From the NCBI GenBank assembly GCA_947073895.1, contig CAMTNN010000037.1:1-11329 (forward strand): a stretch of 11,329 nucleotides of DNA, written 5' to 3'. A program made the translations under genes and the position numbers. A model generated the notes under the pieces. The model made no database searches, had not been told where the DNA came from, and saw only the letters and a list, made by a program, of their open reading frames with translations. This document shows positions 1 through 6,777 of the stretch, in pieces (positions within the stretch are counted from its first letter, which is position 1; each line of letters begins with the position of its first letter). The stretch comes from an uncultured cyanobacterium (GTDB lineage: Bacteria > Cyanobacteriota > Vampirovibrionia > Gastranaerophilales > Gastranaerophilaceae).

Positions 1-426
1 GAAGCAGGAGTTTCAATTGAAGAAATTCCAAAAGCCTTATATGGCGGCTGGAGAATAACAGCACATCTTGATACTACAAATGCGCGTTCATCGTTCAAAC
101 CCCAAAGTCTTGATTTTTGGACTTTATCACGAGTCGGGGATTCAATAACGCTCGATAATCCTTATAGCGGAGCAAACACAACAATATCCGTTAAAACTGT
201 TGAAGGTAATTTAATAGTTTTTTCTAAAAAAACACCTTATGACAACAACAAAGTTTTAACGGATATTGTAACAATTCGTTTAAACGAAGATTCATTTACT
301 GGTATTAATGACCTGAAACTTGAAACATTTTCACTTATTGATAATCATTTAATGAAAACTGAAACAGCTAAATACATTATCAAGGGTGAAAAAATTTCAG
401 GTGAAAGTATTTTATCAGAACATTAA
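1..426 (+). CDS. Conserved-looking protein of unknown function, 3' end only
   Basis: Frame 1 is open from the left edge to a TAA at 424-426, giving 141 residues; the start lies outside the window. The visible part begins EAGVSIEEIPKALYGGWRI and ends GEKISGESILSEH. Alternating hydrophobic and polar residues, many Thr/Ser/Asn and no long hydrophobic run suggest a mainly beta-sheet, soluble or exported domain, possibly a binding or barrel-like fold. No catalytic motif is visible and I do not recognise the family. A signal peptide, if any, would lie in the missing part. Coding is supported by the uninterrupted frame over the whole 426 bases and by protein-like composition. Its last 12 bases overlap the last codons of the converging minus-strand gene, so the two transcripts are complementary at their ends. 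The function is unknown. Confidence 0.75.
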   Translation, partial: EAGVSIEEIPKALYGGWRITAHLDTTNARSSFKPQSLDFWTLSRVGDSITLDNPYSGANTTISVKTVEGNLIVFSKKTPYDNNKVLTDIVTIRLNEDSFTGINDLKLETFSLIDNHLMKTETAKYIIKGEKISGESILSEH

Positions 427-1419
427 AACTGCATCGCTTAGTTTCTTGCCGTTTGCATCAAATCTATATGCGTTACCATCTTTTGCTTTTGCTTCAAAGT
501 AGTCCAATCTTCCTTCAGAATTATAAGATTCTATTAAAGTTACTTTTTTTTCTGCATCATAACTATAATTATAAAGACCAGTAGCTTTTCCAGATGGGTT
601 ATAAACTTTAGCCATTATTGTACGTCCATCTGCATTGTTTGAATATCTCATATAAATTATTACTTTACCATTTTTATCGTACGTTTTAGATTCAATAATT
701 GTTCTGTTTTTTCTAGTATAAGCATAGTAACTAATAGCACGTTTTTCATATTCTATCCCATTTGCATCAATAAATTTACCATTCTTTTCAATAGCTTCCA
801 TTATGCTTGGTTCAAGATCCTTAGGTAACTCATCCGGTTTTAAGCTTGGAGGAAGTTCGTGTTTTAATTTAGGCATTGCTATTACAGGGTTTTCTGGTTT
901 GCAATGTATTTCGACTTTACCATTCTCGTTAAATAACCTTTTAGAGACAGTATCTCCTTTTTTTGCTTCTATAATACGCATTTTACCGTTAATATTTTCA
1001 TATATTGCGTAGTCGTCGCCTTTTTTAACAGTCTCCCTTATTAATTTCCCGCTTGAATCATATTCAAAATTATGAATTCTGTTTCTCACAGTATCTTCTA
1101 AAGTTGCTTTTTTTTCTTTAATAGCATTTTCATATAACTCTTTAAATGTTTTTTTAGCTTTTTCTTCTGTTTTAGTTCCCGTTTCTTCTGTTACAGCTTT
1201 TTTCGCCCCTCCCAAAAACTTCTGCACTCCTTCTCCAAGTTTACCTTTATATCCTAAAACGCCCAAAGTGACTAAAGCTAAACCAGTGCCTACTGCAATT
1301 AATTCTTTTTGATGATTTTTATTTTCAGAAGGTTGTTCAATGGGTATTATATTATTTTGAGTACTAGGTTTTGCTATTATTGGAGTTATATTTATTTGAC
1401 TAATTTCATTTATTGTCAT
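415..1419 (-). CDS. Hypothetical membrane-anchored protein with repeated YD/NGK units
   Basis: A 334-residue protein I do not recognise. Residues 1-39 are polar and probably disordered. Residues 40-57 form one hydrophobic, glycine-containing segment, likely a membrane anchor rather than a cleavable signal because 39 residues precede it. Residues 58-110 are Lys/Glu-rich and probably helical. The rest carries at least eight copies of an aromatic-x(2-4)-Gly-Lys/Arg-hydrophobic unit, for example YDSSGKL (120-126), FNENGKV (163-169), YDKNGKV (247-253), YNPSGKA (273-279), YNSEGRL (299-305) and FDANGKK (320-326). These resemble YD or MORN-type beta-hairpin repeats. A proline-rich break lies at about 178-204. 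The ATG is preceded by AGGAGA six bases upstream. It follows the rubredoxin gene after 72 bases and probably has its own promoter. A surface-exposed or envelope-associated role is plausible but inferred. Confidence 0.8.
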   Translation of the reverse strand: MTINEISQINITPIIAKPSTQNNIIPIEQPSENKNHQKELIAVGTGLALVTLGVLGYKGKLGEGVQKFLGGAKKAVTEETGTKTEEKAKKTFKELYENAIKEKKATLEDTVRNRIHNFEYDSSGKLIRETVKKGDDYAIYENINGKMRIIEAKKGDTVSKRLFNENGKVEIHCKPENPVIAMPKLKHELPPSLKPDELPKDLEPSIMEAIEKNGKFIDANGIEYEKRAISYYAYTRKNRTIIESKTYDKNGKVIIYMRYSNNADGRTIMAKVYNPSGKATGLYNYSYDAEKKVTLIESYNSEGRLDYFEAKAKDGNAYRFDANGKKLSDAVLMF

Positions 1420-1424
1420 AAAAA

Positions 1425-1466
1425 TTCTCCTACATCTATACTTAATTATATAAAAACATAGGAGAA
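1425..1466 (-). promoter_or_regulatory. Promoter-like -10 and inverted repeat over the ribosome binding site of the 415-1419 gene
   Basis: On the minus strand a perfect TATAAT lies at 1450-1445, ending 26 bases before the ATG. At a 17-base spacing only a weak TTAAAT can serve as -35. Around it, TTCTCCTA (minus strand 1466-1459) is exactly complementary to TAGGAGAA (1432-1425), which contains the ribosome binding site; the loop would be 26 bases. If transcription starts near 1438 the upstream arm is not transcribed. In read-through RNA from the rubredoxin operon it would be, and could then hide the ribosome binding site. The pairing and the hexamer are seen; the regulation is inferred. Confidence 0.45.
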
Positions 1467-1491
1467 AATTTAATTGCTATTTGTTATTAAT

Positions 1492-1653
1492 TTAACAACC
1501 TTCTGTAAACATATCTTTGCCTACTGAACAAATTGGACATACCCAATCTTCCGGCAAATCCATAAAGTCAGTTCCAGGTTGTACTCCGTTGTCAGGATCA
1601 CCTTTTTCTGGGTCATAAACATAATGACAAACTTCGCATACGTATCTTTGCAT
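1492..1653 (-). CDS. Rubredoxin
   Basis: A complete small gene for 53 residues, starting [18 protein letters not shown] and ending MFTEGC. The four iron-binding cysteines are present as CEVC (6-9) and CPIC (39-42). Between them lie the usual [14 protein letters not shown] and [15 protein letters not shown] elements, the latter including the conserved Trp before the second cysteine pair. The length is typical of the family (about 52-54 residues). Rubredoxin is a cytoplasmic one-electron carrier with a single Fe(Cys)4 site. The ATG follows a strong AGGAGGA seven bases upstream. It lies 28 bases downstream of the flavodiiron gene on the same strand, so it most likely donates electrons to that enzyme, as in known anaerobe systems. 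The pairing with the enzyme is inferred from context; the family call is secure. Confidence 0.95.
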   Translation of the reverse strand: MQRYVCEVCHYVYDPEKGDPDNGVQPGTDFMDLPEDWVCPICSVGKDMFTEGC

Positions 1654-1681
1654 AATTATTTCCTCCTTTTTCTTAATTAAA

Positions 1682-2866
1682 CTATAAGCCCAAAGATTTT
1701 ACTATTGTAATTACAACATTATCCAATTCGGCAATCTGTTCTTCTTTAAGAGTTGATTTTATACAGAATTTATCACATAAAAATTCAGAGCCTTTTAGCT
1801 TCTCTAATTCAGTTTGCATTAAACTTCCGCAAGTAGCTGCCCAGGAACCGTTTTCAATAAGTACATATTTTCTGTTTTGAAGATTGTGGGAAACAAGATG
1901 ATGGATAAAAGTATTCATTGATTCAAAAATACCTGTATTATATGTTGTTGAAGCTAATATAATATGCGAATATTTGAATGCCTCAGCAAGTACTTTTGAT
2001 TGGTCAGAATAAGACATATTAAACATTTTAATATTTTTTACTCCTTTATCAGCTAGCTTGCCTGCTAATATTTCCAAAACATTTTCTGTTCCGCCATAGA
2101 CTGATGAATACGCAATCAATACTCCGTTCTCTTCCGGTTCATAAAGAGACCATTTGTTATATTTTTCAATTAATAAAGAAATGTTTTCTTTAAGAATATA
2201 GCCATGGAGCGGACATATCATATTAATATCCAATCCGGCTGCTTTTTTAAGAAGCATTTGAACTTGCATTCCATATTTGCCTACAATATTAGTGTAGTAA
2301 CGTCTATATTCATCTATGTTAATTTCATAATCAACAAGATTTCCGTTAATTGCACCAAAAGAGCCAAAAGCGTCAGCAGAAAAAAGAGTTTTGGTTGTCT
2401 TATCATAAGTTACCATCACTTCCGGCCAATGAACCATCGGTGCAAGTACAAATTGTAGTTCATGTGAGCCGGTATTTAAGGTGTCCCCTTCTTTTACAAC
2501 CATTGCATTAAATTCAAAGTCAAAAAACTGTCTAATCATCTGTTCTGCTTTTGCTGTACAAACGATTTTTGTTTCAGGATATTTGTTGATAACGCTTTCA
2601 ATTAAAGAGGCGTGGTCAGGTTCCATATGGTGAACAACCAGATAGTCAAGAGTTTTCCCTTCCAAAGCAGCTTCTAAATTCTTGAAAAACTGTACATCAC
2701 AAGATTTATCAACTGTATCAAAAAGTACTGTTTTTTCATCTTTTAACAAATAAGAATTATAAGAAATTCCATCAGGTATTTTATAAGCACTTTCAAAAAG
2801 CGCTAATTTCCTGTCAGAACATCCGATATATACTAAATCATCTGTAATTTTTCTTATATTATGCAT
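1682..2866 (-). CDS. fprA: Class A flavodiiron protein (O2/NO reductase)
   Basis: A 394-residue flavodiiron protein. The N-terminal metallo-beta-lactamase-like domain (about 1-245) carries the full diiron ligand set: H80-x-E82-x-D84-H85 in HHMEPDH, H146 in MVHWPE, D165 in SADAF and H221 in PLHG. The C-terminal flavodoxin domain (about 248-394) shows FMN-loop elements [10 protein letters not shown] (253-262), STTYNTG (306-312) and ENGSWAA (338-344). The family reduces O2 to water and/or NO to N2O in the cytoplasm of anaerobes; which substrate dominates here cannot be told. It is the simple two-domain form without a fused rubredoxin, consistent with the separate rubredoxin gene just downstream. 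The start lies two bases after the hpt stop, and its GAGG ribosome binding site is made from the last Glu-Val codons of hpt, so the two genes are co-transcribed. Confidence 0.95.
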   Translation of the reverse strand: MHNIRKITDDLVYIGCSDRKLALFESAYKIPDGISYNSYLLKDEKTVLFDTVDKSCDVQFFKNLEAALEGKTLDYLVVHHMEPDHASLIESVINKYPETKIVCTAKAEQMIRQFFDFEFNAMVVKEGDTLNTGSHELQFVLAPMVHWPEVMVTYDKTTKTLFSADAFGSFGAINGNLVDYEINIDEYRRYYTNIVGKYGMQVQMLLKKAAGLDINMICPLHGYILKENISLLIEKYNKWSLYEPEENGVLIAYSSVYGGTENVLEILAGKLADKGVKNIKMFNMSYSDQSKVLAEAFKYSHIILASTTYNTGIFESMNTFIHHLVSHNLQNRKYVLIENGSWAATCGSLMQTELEKLKGSEFLCDKFCIKSTLKEEQIAELDNVVITIVKSLGL

Positions 2867-2868
2867 AT

Positions 2869-3399
2869 TTATACCTCTACATATCCTATATACGGGATAT
2901 TTCTGTAATATCCGTCATAATCAAGCCCATATCCTACCAAAAACTTATCGTCAACTTCAAAGCAATAGTAATCTGCGTCAATATCAACTTCACGTTTTAC
3001 ACGTTTATCAAGAAGTGAACAGAATTTTAAGTCTGTAACTTTGAAATTCAGGTTGATAAAATCAACTAAAAATTTAGCAGTATGGCCTGTATCAATAATG
3101 TCTTCTATAATTAACACATTTTTCCCATTTAAATCCGGTAAAGATATATCAACAGCATTGACTTTACCTGATGAGGCAAAGTTTGAACCATAACTAGAAA
3201 GTCTGATAAACTCCATTTTAACAGGCATTTTTAAATGCTTTGATAAATCAACCATAAACATTACAGACCCTTTAAGTACACATATGAGGTAAACCTCTTC
3301 ATCTCCATATGTTTTATTTAGAGTTTGACCGAGTTTTGTTATTTCTTGTTGAATTAAATTAGAATCAAATAATACTTTTAAATCGCTCTCTTTTATCAT
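2869..3399 (-). CDS. hpt: Hypoxanthine phosphoribosyltransferase
   Basis: A 176-residue purine-salvage enzyme that joins hypoxanthine (often also guanine) to PRPP to give IMP or GMP in the cytoplasm. The PRPP-binding signature is intact: VLIIEDIIDTGHTA (95-108) with adjacent acidic residues E99-D100 and D103. Other family elements are the LKGS loop (42-45), the SSYG flexible-loop start (68-71), KVTDLKFCSLLDK (120-132) and the base-binding end DDKFLVGYGLDYDGYYRN (150-167). The length matches bacterial Hpt (about 175-185). Its ATG directly follows the tilS stop codon (TAAATG), with a GAGGT ribosome binding site in the last tilS codons, so the two are translationally linked. The tilS-hpt pairing is common in bacteria, where ftsH often follows; here a flavodiiron gene follows instead. 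Confidence 0.95.
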   Translation of the reverse strand: MIKESDLKVLFDSNLIQQEITKLGQTLNKTYGDEEVYLICVLKGSVMFMVDLSKHLKMPVKMEFIRLSSYGSNFASSGKVNAVDISLPDLNGKNVLIIEDIIDTGHTAKFLVDFINLNFKVTDLKFCSLLDKRVKREVDIDADYYCFEVDDKFLVGYGLDYDGYYRNIPYIGYVEV

Positions 3400-4752
3400 T
3401 TATTTAACCTCAATAATGTGTGTAGGTACTTTTGATACCCCAATTTTATCACTTAAACCAACTCCGACAACCCATAGAACTTCATCTTCGTTTGTTAGTA
3501 AGAGTAATTCATCACGTCTGTGTTTATTCACCCCTTTAGAATTTAGATATTTTTTCAGCTTCATACTTCCGCGCATTCCAAATGGATTAATAATATCACC
3601 GTCTTTGCGTGTTCTAACGATTAGCGGCAGTTTTATTTTTGATAAATCTACATAGACAAAACTTGCGGTTGCATCAGGAAATATAAAAACTTCTTTTTCT
3701 ACATATTTTTTGAGAGTAAGAGTTTTACTACCGATTTGATATTCACCTTCACCGTCAATGATTACATTAATTGATTCAATTTCTTTTTTGCTCTTATCAC
3801 GGCGTGGAATTGTTTCAATAATTCTTTCATCAACATAAAGCCATTTAGCTGTTGCAAGTGATAGTGTGCTTCCGTTTTTGCGAGATAGATTTGCTTCTAT
3901 AAAGTCATAGATTTCTTTAATTTTCTTGAAATCATAGTCCAAATCAAACTTTTGGATATATTCGTGAATAAATCTCATTTTAACAGGTTTTGAAAGGTTT
4001 CTATATCCGTCTGAAAGCATAGAATCCTCTTGCATAACTTTATCTCTCAAAGTATTTAAATACTCTTCGATAATTTCGTTTTCACTGTTTGAAACTTCCG
4101 CCAGTGTATTCAAAGATTCTTTGACTGATGGATTAACTTTTTCCAACGCCGGAATTATATTCAATCGCAAATAGTTTCTTCTATAAGCAATATCAGCGTT
4201 TGAGCTGTCGTTGTTTGGATTAAGGTTATTTTCTTCACAATATTGAACAATTTCCGTGCGTGTAGTTCTCAATAGCGGTCTGTAAAAACAATTTCTTTTT
4301 TCGGAAATTCCTTTTAAACCGACTAATCCGGTTCCTTTGATTACTCTATATAAAACAGTCTCCGCGTTGTCGTCTTTATTATGAGCGGTAAAAACGGCAT
4401 CTGCATCATATTCATCCATTGCTTCTTCAAAAAACTCATAGCGTGCAATTCTAGCTTCGTTTTCACTCTTTTTAAGGCCATAAGGAGCTGTTTTTGTGTA
4501 AAAATCCATTCCTCTTGATGCAGCAAAAAGTCTGCAAATTTCTTGTTCTTTTAATGCTTCTTCTCCGCGCCAGTTATGATTGAAATGAGCTGCAACGACT
4601 GTCATTTCCCAAAACTCTTCTTGCTCTTTAAGTTTAGATAAAATATCTAAAAGACACATAGAATCATAACCGCCGGAGAATCCGACAACAATTGTTTTGT
4701 CTTTTAAATCATACTTCCTTAAAAAATCTGCTATATTCTCGATTATCGACAT
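3400..4752 (-). CDS. tilS: tRNA(Ile)-lysidine synthase
   Basis: A 450-residue enzyme that uses ATP and lysine to convert C34 of the CAU-anticodon tRNA-Ile to lysidine, so that it reads AUA. The N-type ATP-pyrophosphatase P-loop is SGGYDS (26-31). Other family elements are AHFNHNWRG (55-63), AHNKDDNAETVL (123-134), RPLL (158-161) and the N-D-x(3)-Y-R-R-N-Y-L-R stretch (185-196). The C-terminal TilS domain is complete, with RTRKDGDIINPFGM (380-393) and KLKKYL (398-403). The length is normal for the long form. The start overlaps the end of the Clp-repeat gene by 10 bases, and only an AGGG abutting the ATG could act as a ribosome binding site, so translation probably depends on reinitiation after the upstream gene. 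With M1, the P-loop sits 25 residues in, as usual. Confidence 0.95.
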   Translation of the reverse strand: MSIIENIADFLRKYDLKDKTIVVGFSGGYDSMCLLDILSKLKEQEEFWEMTVVAAHFNHNWRGEEALKEQEICRLFAASRGMDFYTKTAPYGLKKSENEARIARYEFFEEAMDEYDADAVFTAHNKDDNAETVLYRVIKGTGLVGLKGISEKRNCFYRPLLRTTRTEIVQYCEENNLNPNNDSSNADIAYRRNYLRLNIIPALEKVNPSVKESLNTLAEVSNSENEIIEEYLNTLRDKVMQEDSMLSDGYRNLSKPVKMRFIHEYIQKFDLDYDFKKIKEIYDFIEANLSRKNGSTLSLATAKWLYVDERIIETIPRRDKSKKEIESINVIIDGEGEYQIGSKTLTLKKYVEKEVFIFPDATASFVYVDLSKIKLPLIVRTRKDGDIINPFGMRGSMKLKKYLNSKGVNKHRRDELLLLTNEDEVLWVVGVGLSDKIGVSKVPTHIIEVK

Positions 4753-6074
4753 CCCTGAATACCGTGTTTAATTTCTATAGCATCAACGCCCAGTGTATCT
4801 AAAACTTTCATTGCAAGTGAATCAGGTTCTTCTGTAATTGCAATTAATAGGTCAACTGCTTCAATTCGTTGTCTGTTAGCTTTTTTCGCTCTTAGCCAGG
4901 CTTTTTCCAAAACTCTTTTTGCGCGTTTTGTAAAGACAATTTCTTTGTCAAAATACTCGTTTCCATATCCTACAAGGTTTTCAACAACCAATCTTGCATC
5001 TTTTAGTGTTATTTCAAGACTGTTAAGCGCATCAAAAGCAACGCTTGCGCCTTCGCTTAAGATTCCCAGTAAAAACATTTCCGTACCTACAACATTTCTT
5101 CCGATTCTTCTTGCTTCTTCTTTTGCAAGCTTCATTATAAGAAGTGTTTCCGGCATTTGTTTTTCAATAGGCTTAAGAATCTCATCTGCTAATTTATCTT
5201 CGTTTACCCCTAATGATTTAATTATCTCATAGGCTAAACCTTTTTTATTTTTTAGCACGCTCAACATTATATGCTCAGGTTTAATTACTGATGAGCCGAG
5301 TTCTTTAGCGGTTTGTAAAGCCAAATTCATCATCAAAAATGCGTTTGGAGTGAAAATAATCTTTTTATCTTCGTACTCTGATTTCCTTGAAGAAATACTT
5401 GCAAGTTTTTCTTCGAAATTATCTGAATTAATCCCGCTTTGATGAATTGTATCTAATAGCGCTGATGATTCCGATTCAAGAATTGAGGCTACAATCTGCT
5501 CTGTTCCCAAAATTTCATATCCTGCTGCGGAAAGTTTAGATACAGCACGGTCTAAAACATCAGAAACACCGTCATAAGCTGCTTCAAAACTACTTTGCTT
5601 TTCTTCGTCTTCTTCTGCTTCAGGGTGTTCAAGGCGTTTTATTTTTCTTAAAACAAGTTTGTTAAGAAGCTCACGAGCGTTATTAATATCAAATCCAAAT
5701 TTTTCTAAGATTGATTGAATATTAGATGTTTTGTCTGTAATTACAGACAAAAATAAATGTTCAAATAAAATATTGCTGTTGCCTGATTTTGAAGCCAAAT
5801 CAAGAGTATGTTTTAAAATATCTTTAACATTATGGTTAAAAGGTATTGTTTCAAGTACTTTAGAGGAAGGCCTTGTGTATTTTAGAACTTCCTCTTGTAC
5901 TGATTCCGGTGTAACGTTATACATTCTAAAAATCTTCAATGAAACTCCGCGAGCTTCGCATACAAGAGCAAGCAAAAGATGTTCAGGACAAACTTCCGGA
6001 CTCTTTAGTTCTTTTGCCAGTCTTTGGGCTTCACTTACGGCATTAACAGCTTTTTCTGTAAAACGTTCAAACAT
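4743..6074 (-). CDS. Six-repeat Clp N-terminal domain protein without AAA+ ATPase
   Basis: A 443-residue protein built only from Clp_N-type helical repeats, the substrate- and adaptor-binding module at the start of ClpA/ClpB/ClpC. It begins MFERFTEKAVNAVSEAQRLA, very like ClpC. The signature helix start ([PT]-E-H-L-L-L type) occurs six times: CPEHLLLAL (29), LFEHLFLSV (103), GTEQIVASI (190), KPEHIMLSV (265), GTEMFLLGI (330) and EAVDLLIAI (405). Spacings of 74, 75 and 75 residues within pairs suggest three double-repeat domains, separated by 87 and 65. An acidic linker (about 149-159) follows the first pair. No Walker A/B motif or ClpP-binding loop is present, and the next gene follows directly, so it is not a clipped ClpC. 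Its ribosome binding site, GAGGAG, lies in the last codons of the DUF1292 gene. It may act as an adaptor, decoy or chaperone for Clp substrates; this is inferred. Confidence 0.85.
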   Translation of the reverse strand: MFERFTEKAVNAVSEAQRLAKELKSPEVCPEHLLLALVCEARGVSLKIFRMYNVTPESVQEEVLKYTRPSSKVLETIPFNHNVKDILKHTLDLASKSGNSNILFEHLFLSVITDKTSNIQSILEKFGFDINNARELLNKLVLRKIKRLEHPEAEEDEEKQSSFEAAYDGVSDVLDRAVSKLSAAGYEILGTEQIVASILESESSALLDTIHQSGINSDNFEEKLASISSRKSEYEDKKIIFTPNAFLMMNLALQTAKELGSSVIKPEHIMLSVLKNKKGLAYEIIKSLGVNEDKLADEILKPIEKQMPETLLIMKLAKEEARRIGRNVVGTEMFLLGILSEGASVAFDALNSLEITLKDARLVVENLVGYGNEYFDKEIVFTKRAKRVLEKAWLRAKKANRQRIEAVDLLIAITEEPDSLAMKVLDTLGVDAIEIKHGIQGCR

Positions 6075-6080
6075 TGAGAT

Positions 6081-6359
6081 TTACTCCTCTTCTTCGTCGT
6101 CGTCGTATTCAAGGTTCTCAATGTATTCGCAAACTTTATCGAATTCTTCTTCGTTTTCAATGCTCTTGAAGTAGTAATCTTCACCTTCTTCATAGCATTC
6201 CATCAATATAAGTTCAGGTTCTTCTATTCCTACATTTTTAACTGGACGTAAAGTTGCATAAGTTTTACCTTCAAAATCTATGATATCGTAAACTTCGCAT
6301 ATAGTTACATCACCTTCTTCATCGGTAATTTCAATATAGTTGAATGCTTCTTCTGACAT
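6081..6359 (-). CDS. DUF1292 family acidic protein (YrzB-like)
   Basis: A 92-residue, strongly acidic protein. Residues 6-75 match the DUF1292 pattern: FNYIEITDEEGDVTICEV, then an aromatic and Gly-containing beta stretch (FEGKTYATLRPV, 29-40), then ELILMECYEEGEDYYF (49-64). The tail (about 84-92) is almost all Asp/Glu. The function of the family is not established. In Firmicutes the homologue yrzB lies next to ruvX (yrrK), and the same pair is kept here with a 16-base gap, which supports the call. The ATG has a good AAGGAGA seven bases upstream. The GAG-GAG codons of the acidic tail double as the ribosome binding site for the Clp-repeat gene, whose ATG begins after six intervening bases. No membrane segment or cysteine-metal motif is seen. 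Confidence 0.88.
   Translation of the reverse strand: MSEEAFNYIEITDEEGDVTICEVYDIIDFEGKTYATLRPVKNVGIEEPELILMECYEEGEDYYFKSIENEEEFDKVCEYIENLEYDDDEEEE
6084..6089 (-). promoter_or_regulatory. Ribosome binding site inside the acidic tail codons of the DUF1292 gene
   Basis: GAGGAG, formed by the last two Glu codons before the TAA, lies nine bases before the ATG of the Clp-repeat gene. It fixes the start of that gene at 6074 and ties its translation to that of the DUF1292 gene. Confidence 0.75.
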
Positions 6360-6375
6360 TTTAGTCTCCTTTATA

Positions 6376-6777
6376 TTATTTCCTGCTTAAGTATCGTTCT
6401 AAAATAACGCAGGCACTTTCCATATCCACTAAGCCTTTGTTTTTTCTAAAATCTACTTTTCTTGAACGAAGTCTTTGTTCTGCTTCATCAGAAGTCAAAC
6501 GTTCGTCTTCATATATTATATCAAAACCAGAAATTTTTTGTGAAAATTCGATACAATTCTTAGCCTGAAATCCTACAGAATCATCCATGTTGACAGGTAC
6601 GCCAACGACAATTTTTTCTACTCGATTTTCTTTTGCAATTCTCGTTATTTCTTCTATTGCTTTGTTTTCAGGCTCTCGAGCTATAAAAGAATGCGGAGTG
6701 GCAATTACTTGAAGGTAATCACTCAATGCGATTCCTATTCGTTTTGTACCAACATCAAGAGCCATTACTTTGTGCAT
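6376..6777 (-). CDS. ruvX: RuvX/YqgF family putative pre-16S rRNA nuclease
   Basis: From the ATG at 6777 the protein is 133 residues and begins MHKVMALDVGTKRIGIALSD. RNase H-like fold residues are present: D8 in ALDVG, E92 in YEDERLTS (89-96) and D118 in VDMESA (117-122). GVPVN (59-63) is the other family signature. The family processes the 5' end of 16S rRNA and was first described as a putative Holliday junction resolvase. An in-frame GTG at 6789 would add MGGI, but the ATG gives the usual N-terminus and the compact TAATG overlap with the stop of the upstream gene, so I prefer it. A GGTGGA just upstream is a modest ribosome binding site, so coupling to the upstream gene is likely. The DUF1292 gene downstream is its usual partner. 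Confidence 0.93.
   Translation of the reverse strand: MHKVMALDVGTKRIGIALSDYLQVIATPHSFIAREPENKAIEEITRIAKENRVEKIVVGVPVNMDDSVGFQAKNCIEFSQKISGFDIIYEDERLTSDEAEQRLRSRKVDFRKNKGLVDMESACVILERYLSRK

Noticed and set aside
378..405. Possible terminator for the 415-1419 gene (TTTC/GAAA followed by six T on the minus strand)
   Set aside because: The stem is only four AT-rich pairs with a four-base loop; too weak to call.
2204..2458. Plus-strand open frame inside the flavodiiron gene
   Set aside because: It lies wholly antisense to a gene with an intact catalytic motif set and has no protein-family features.
4743..6074. Frameshifted or truncated ClpC
   Set aside because: The gene contains six Clp_N repeats, whereas ClpC has two, ends in a repeat, and is followed at once by an intact tilS; no AAA+ remnants are seen in any frame.
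5731..6174. A 147-residue plus-strand open frame
   Set aside because: It is antisense to the Clp-repeat and DUF1292 genes, is Ser-rich as expected from reverse reading of Glu/Ala/Leu codons, and has no ribosome binding site.
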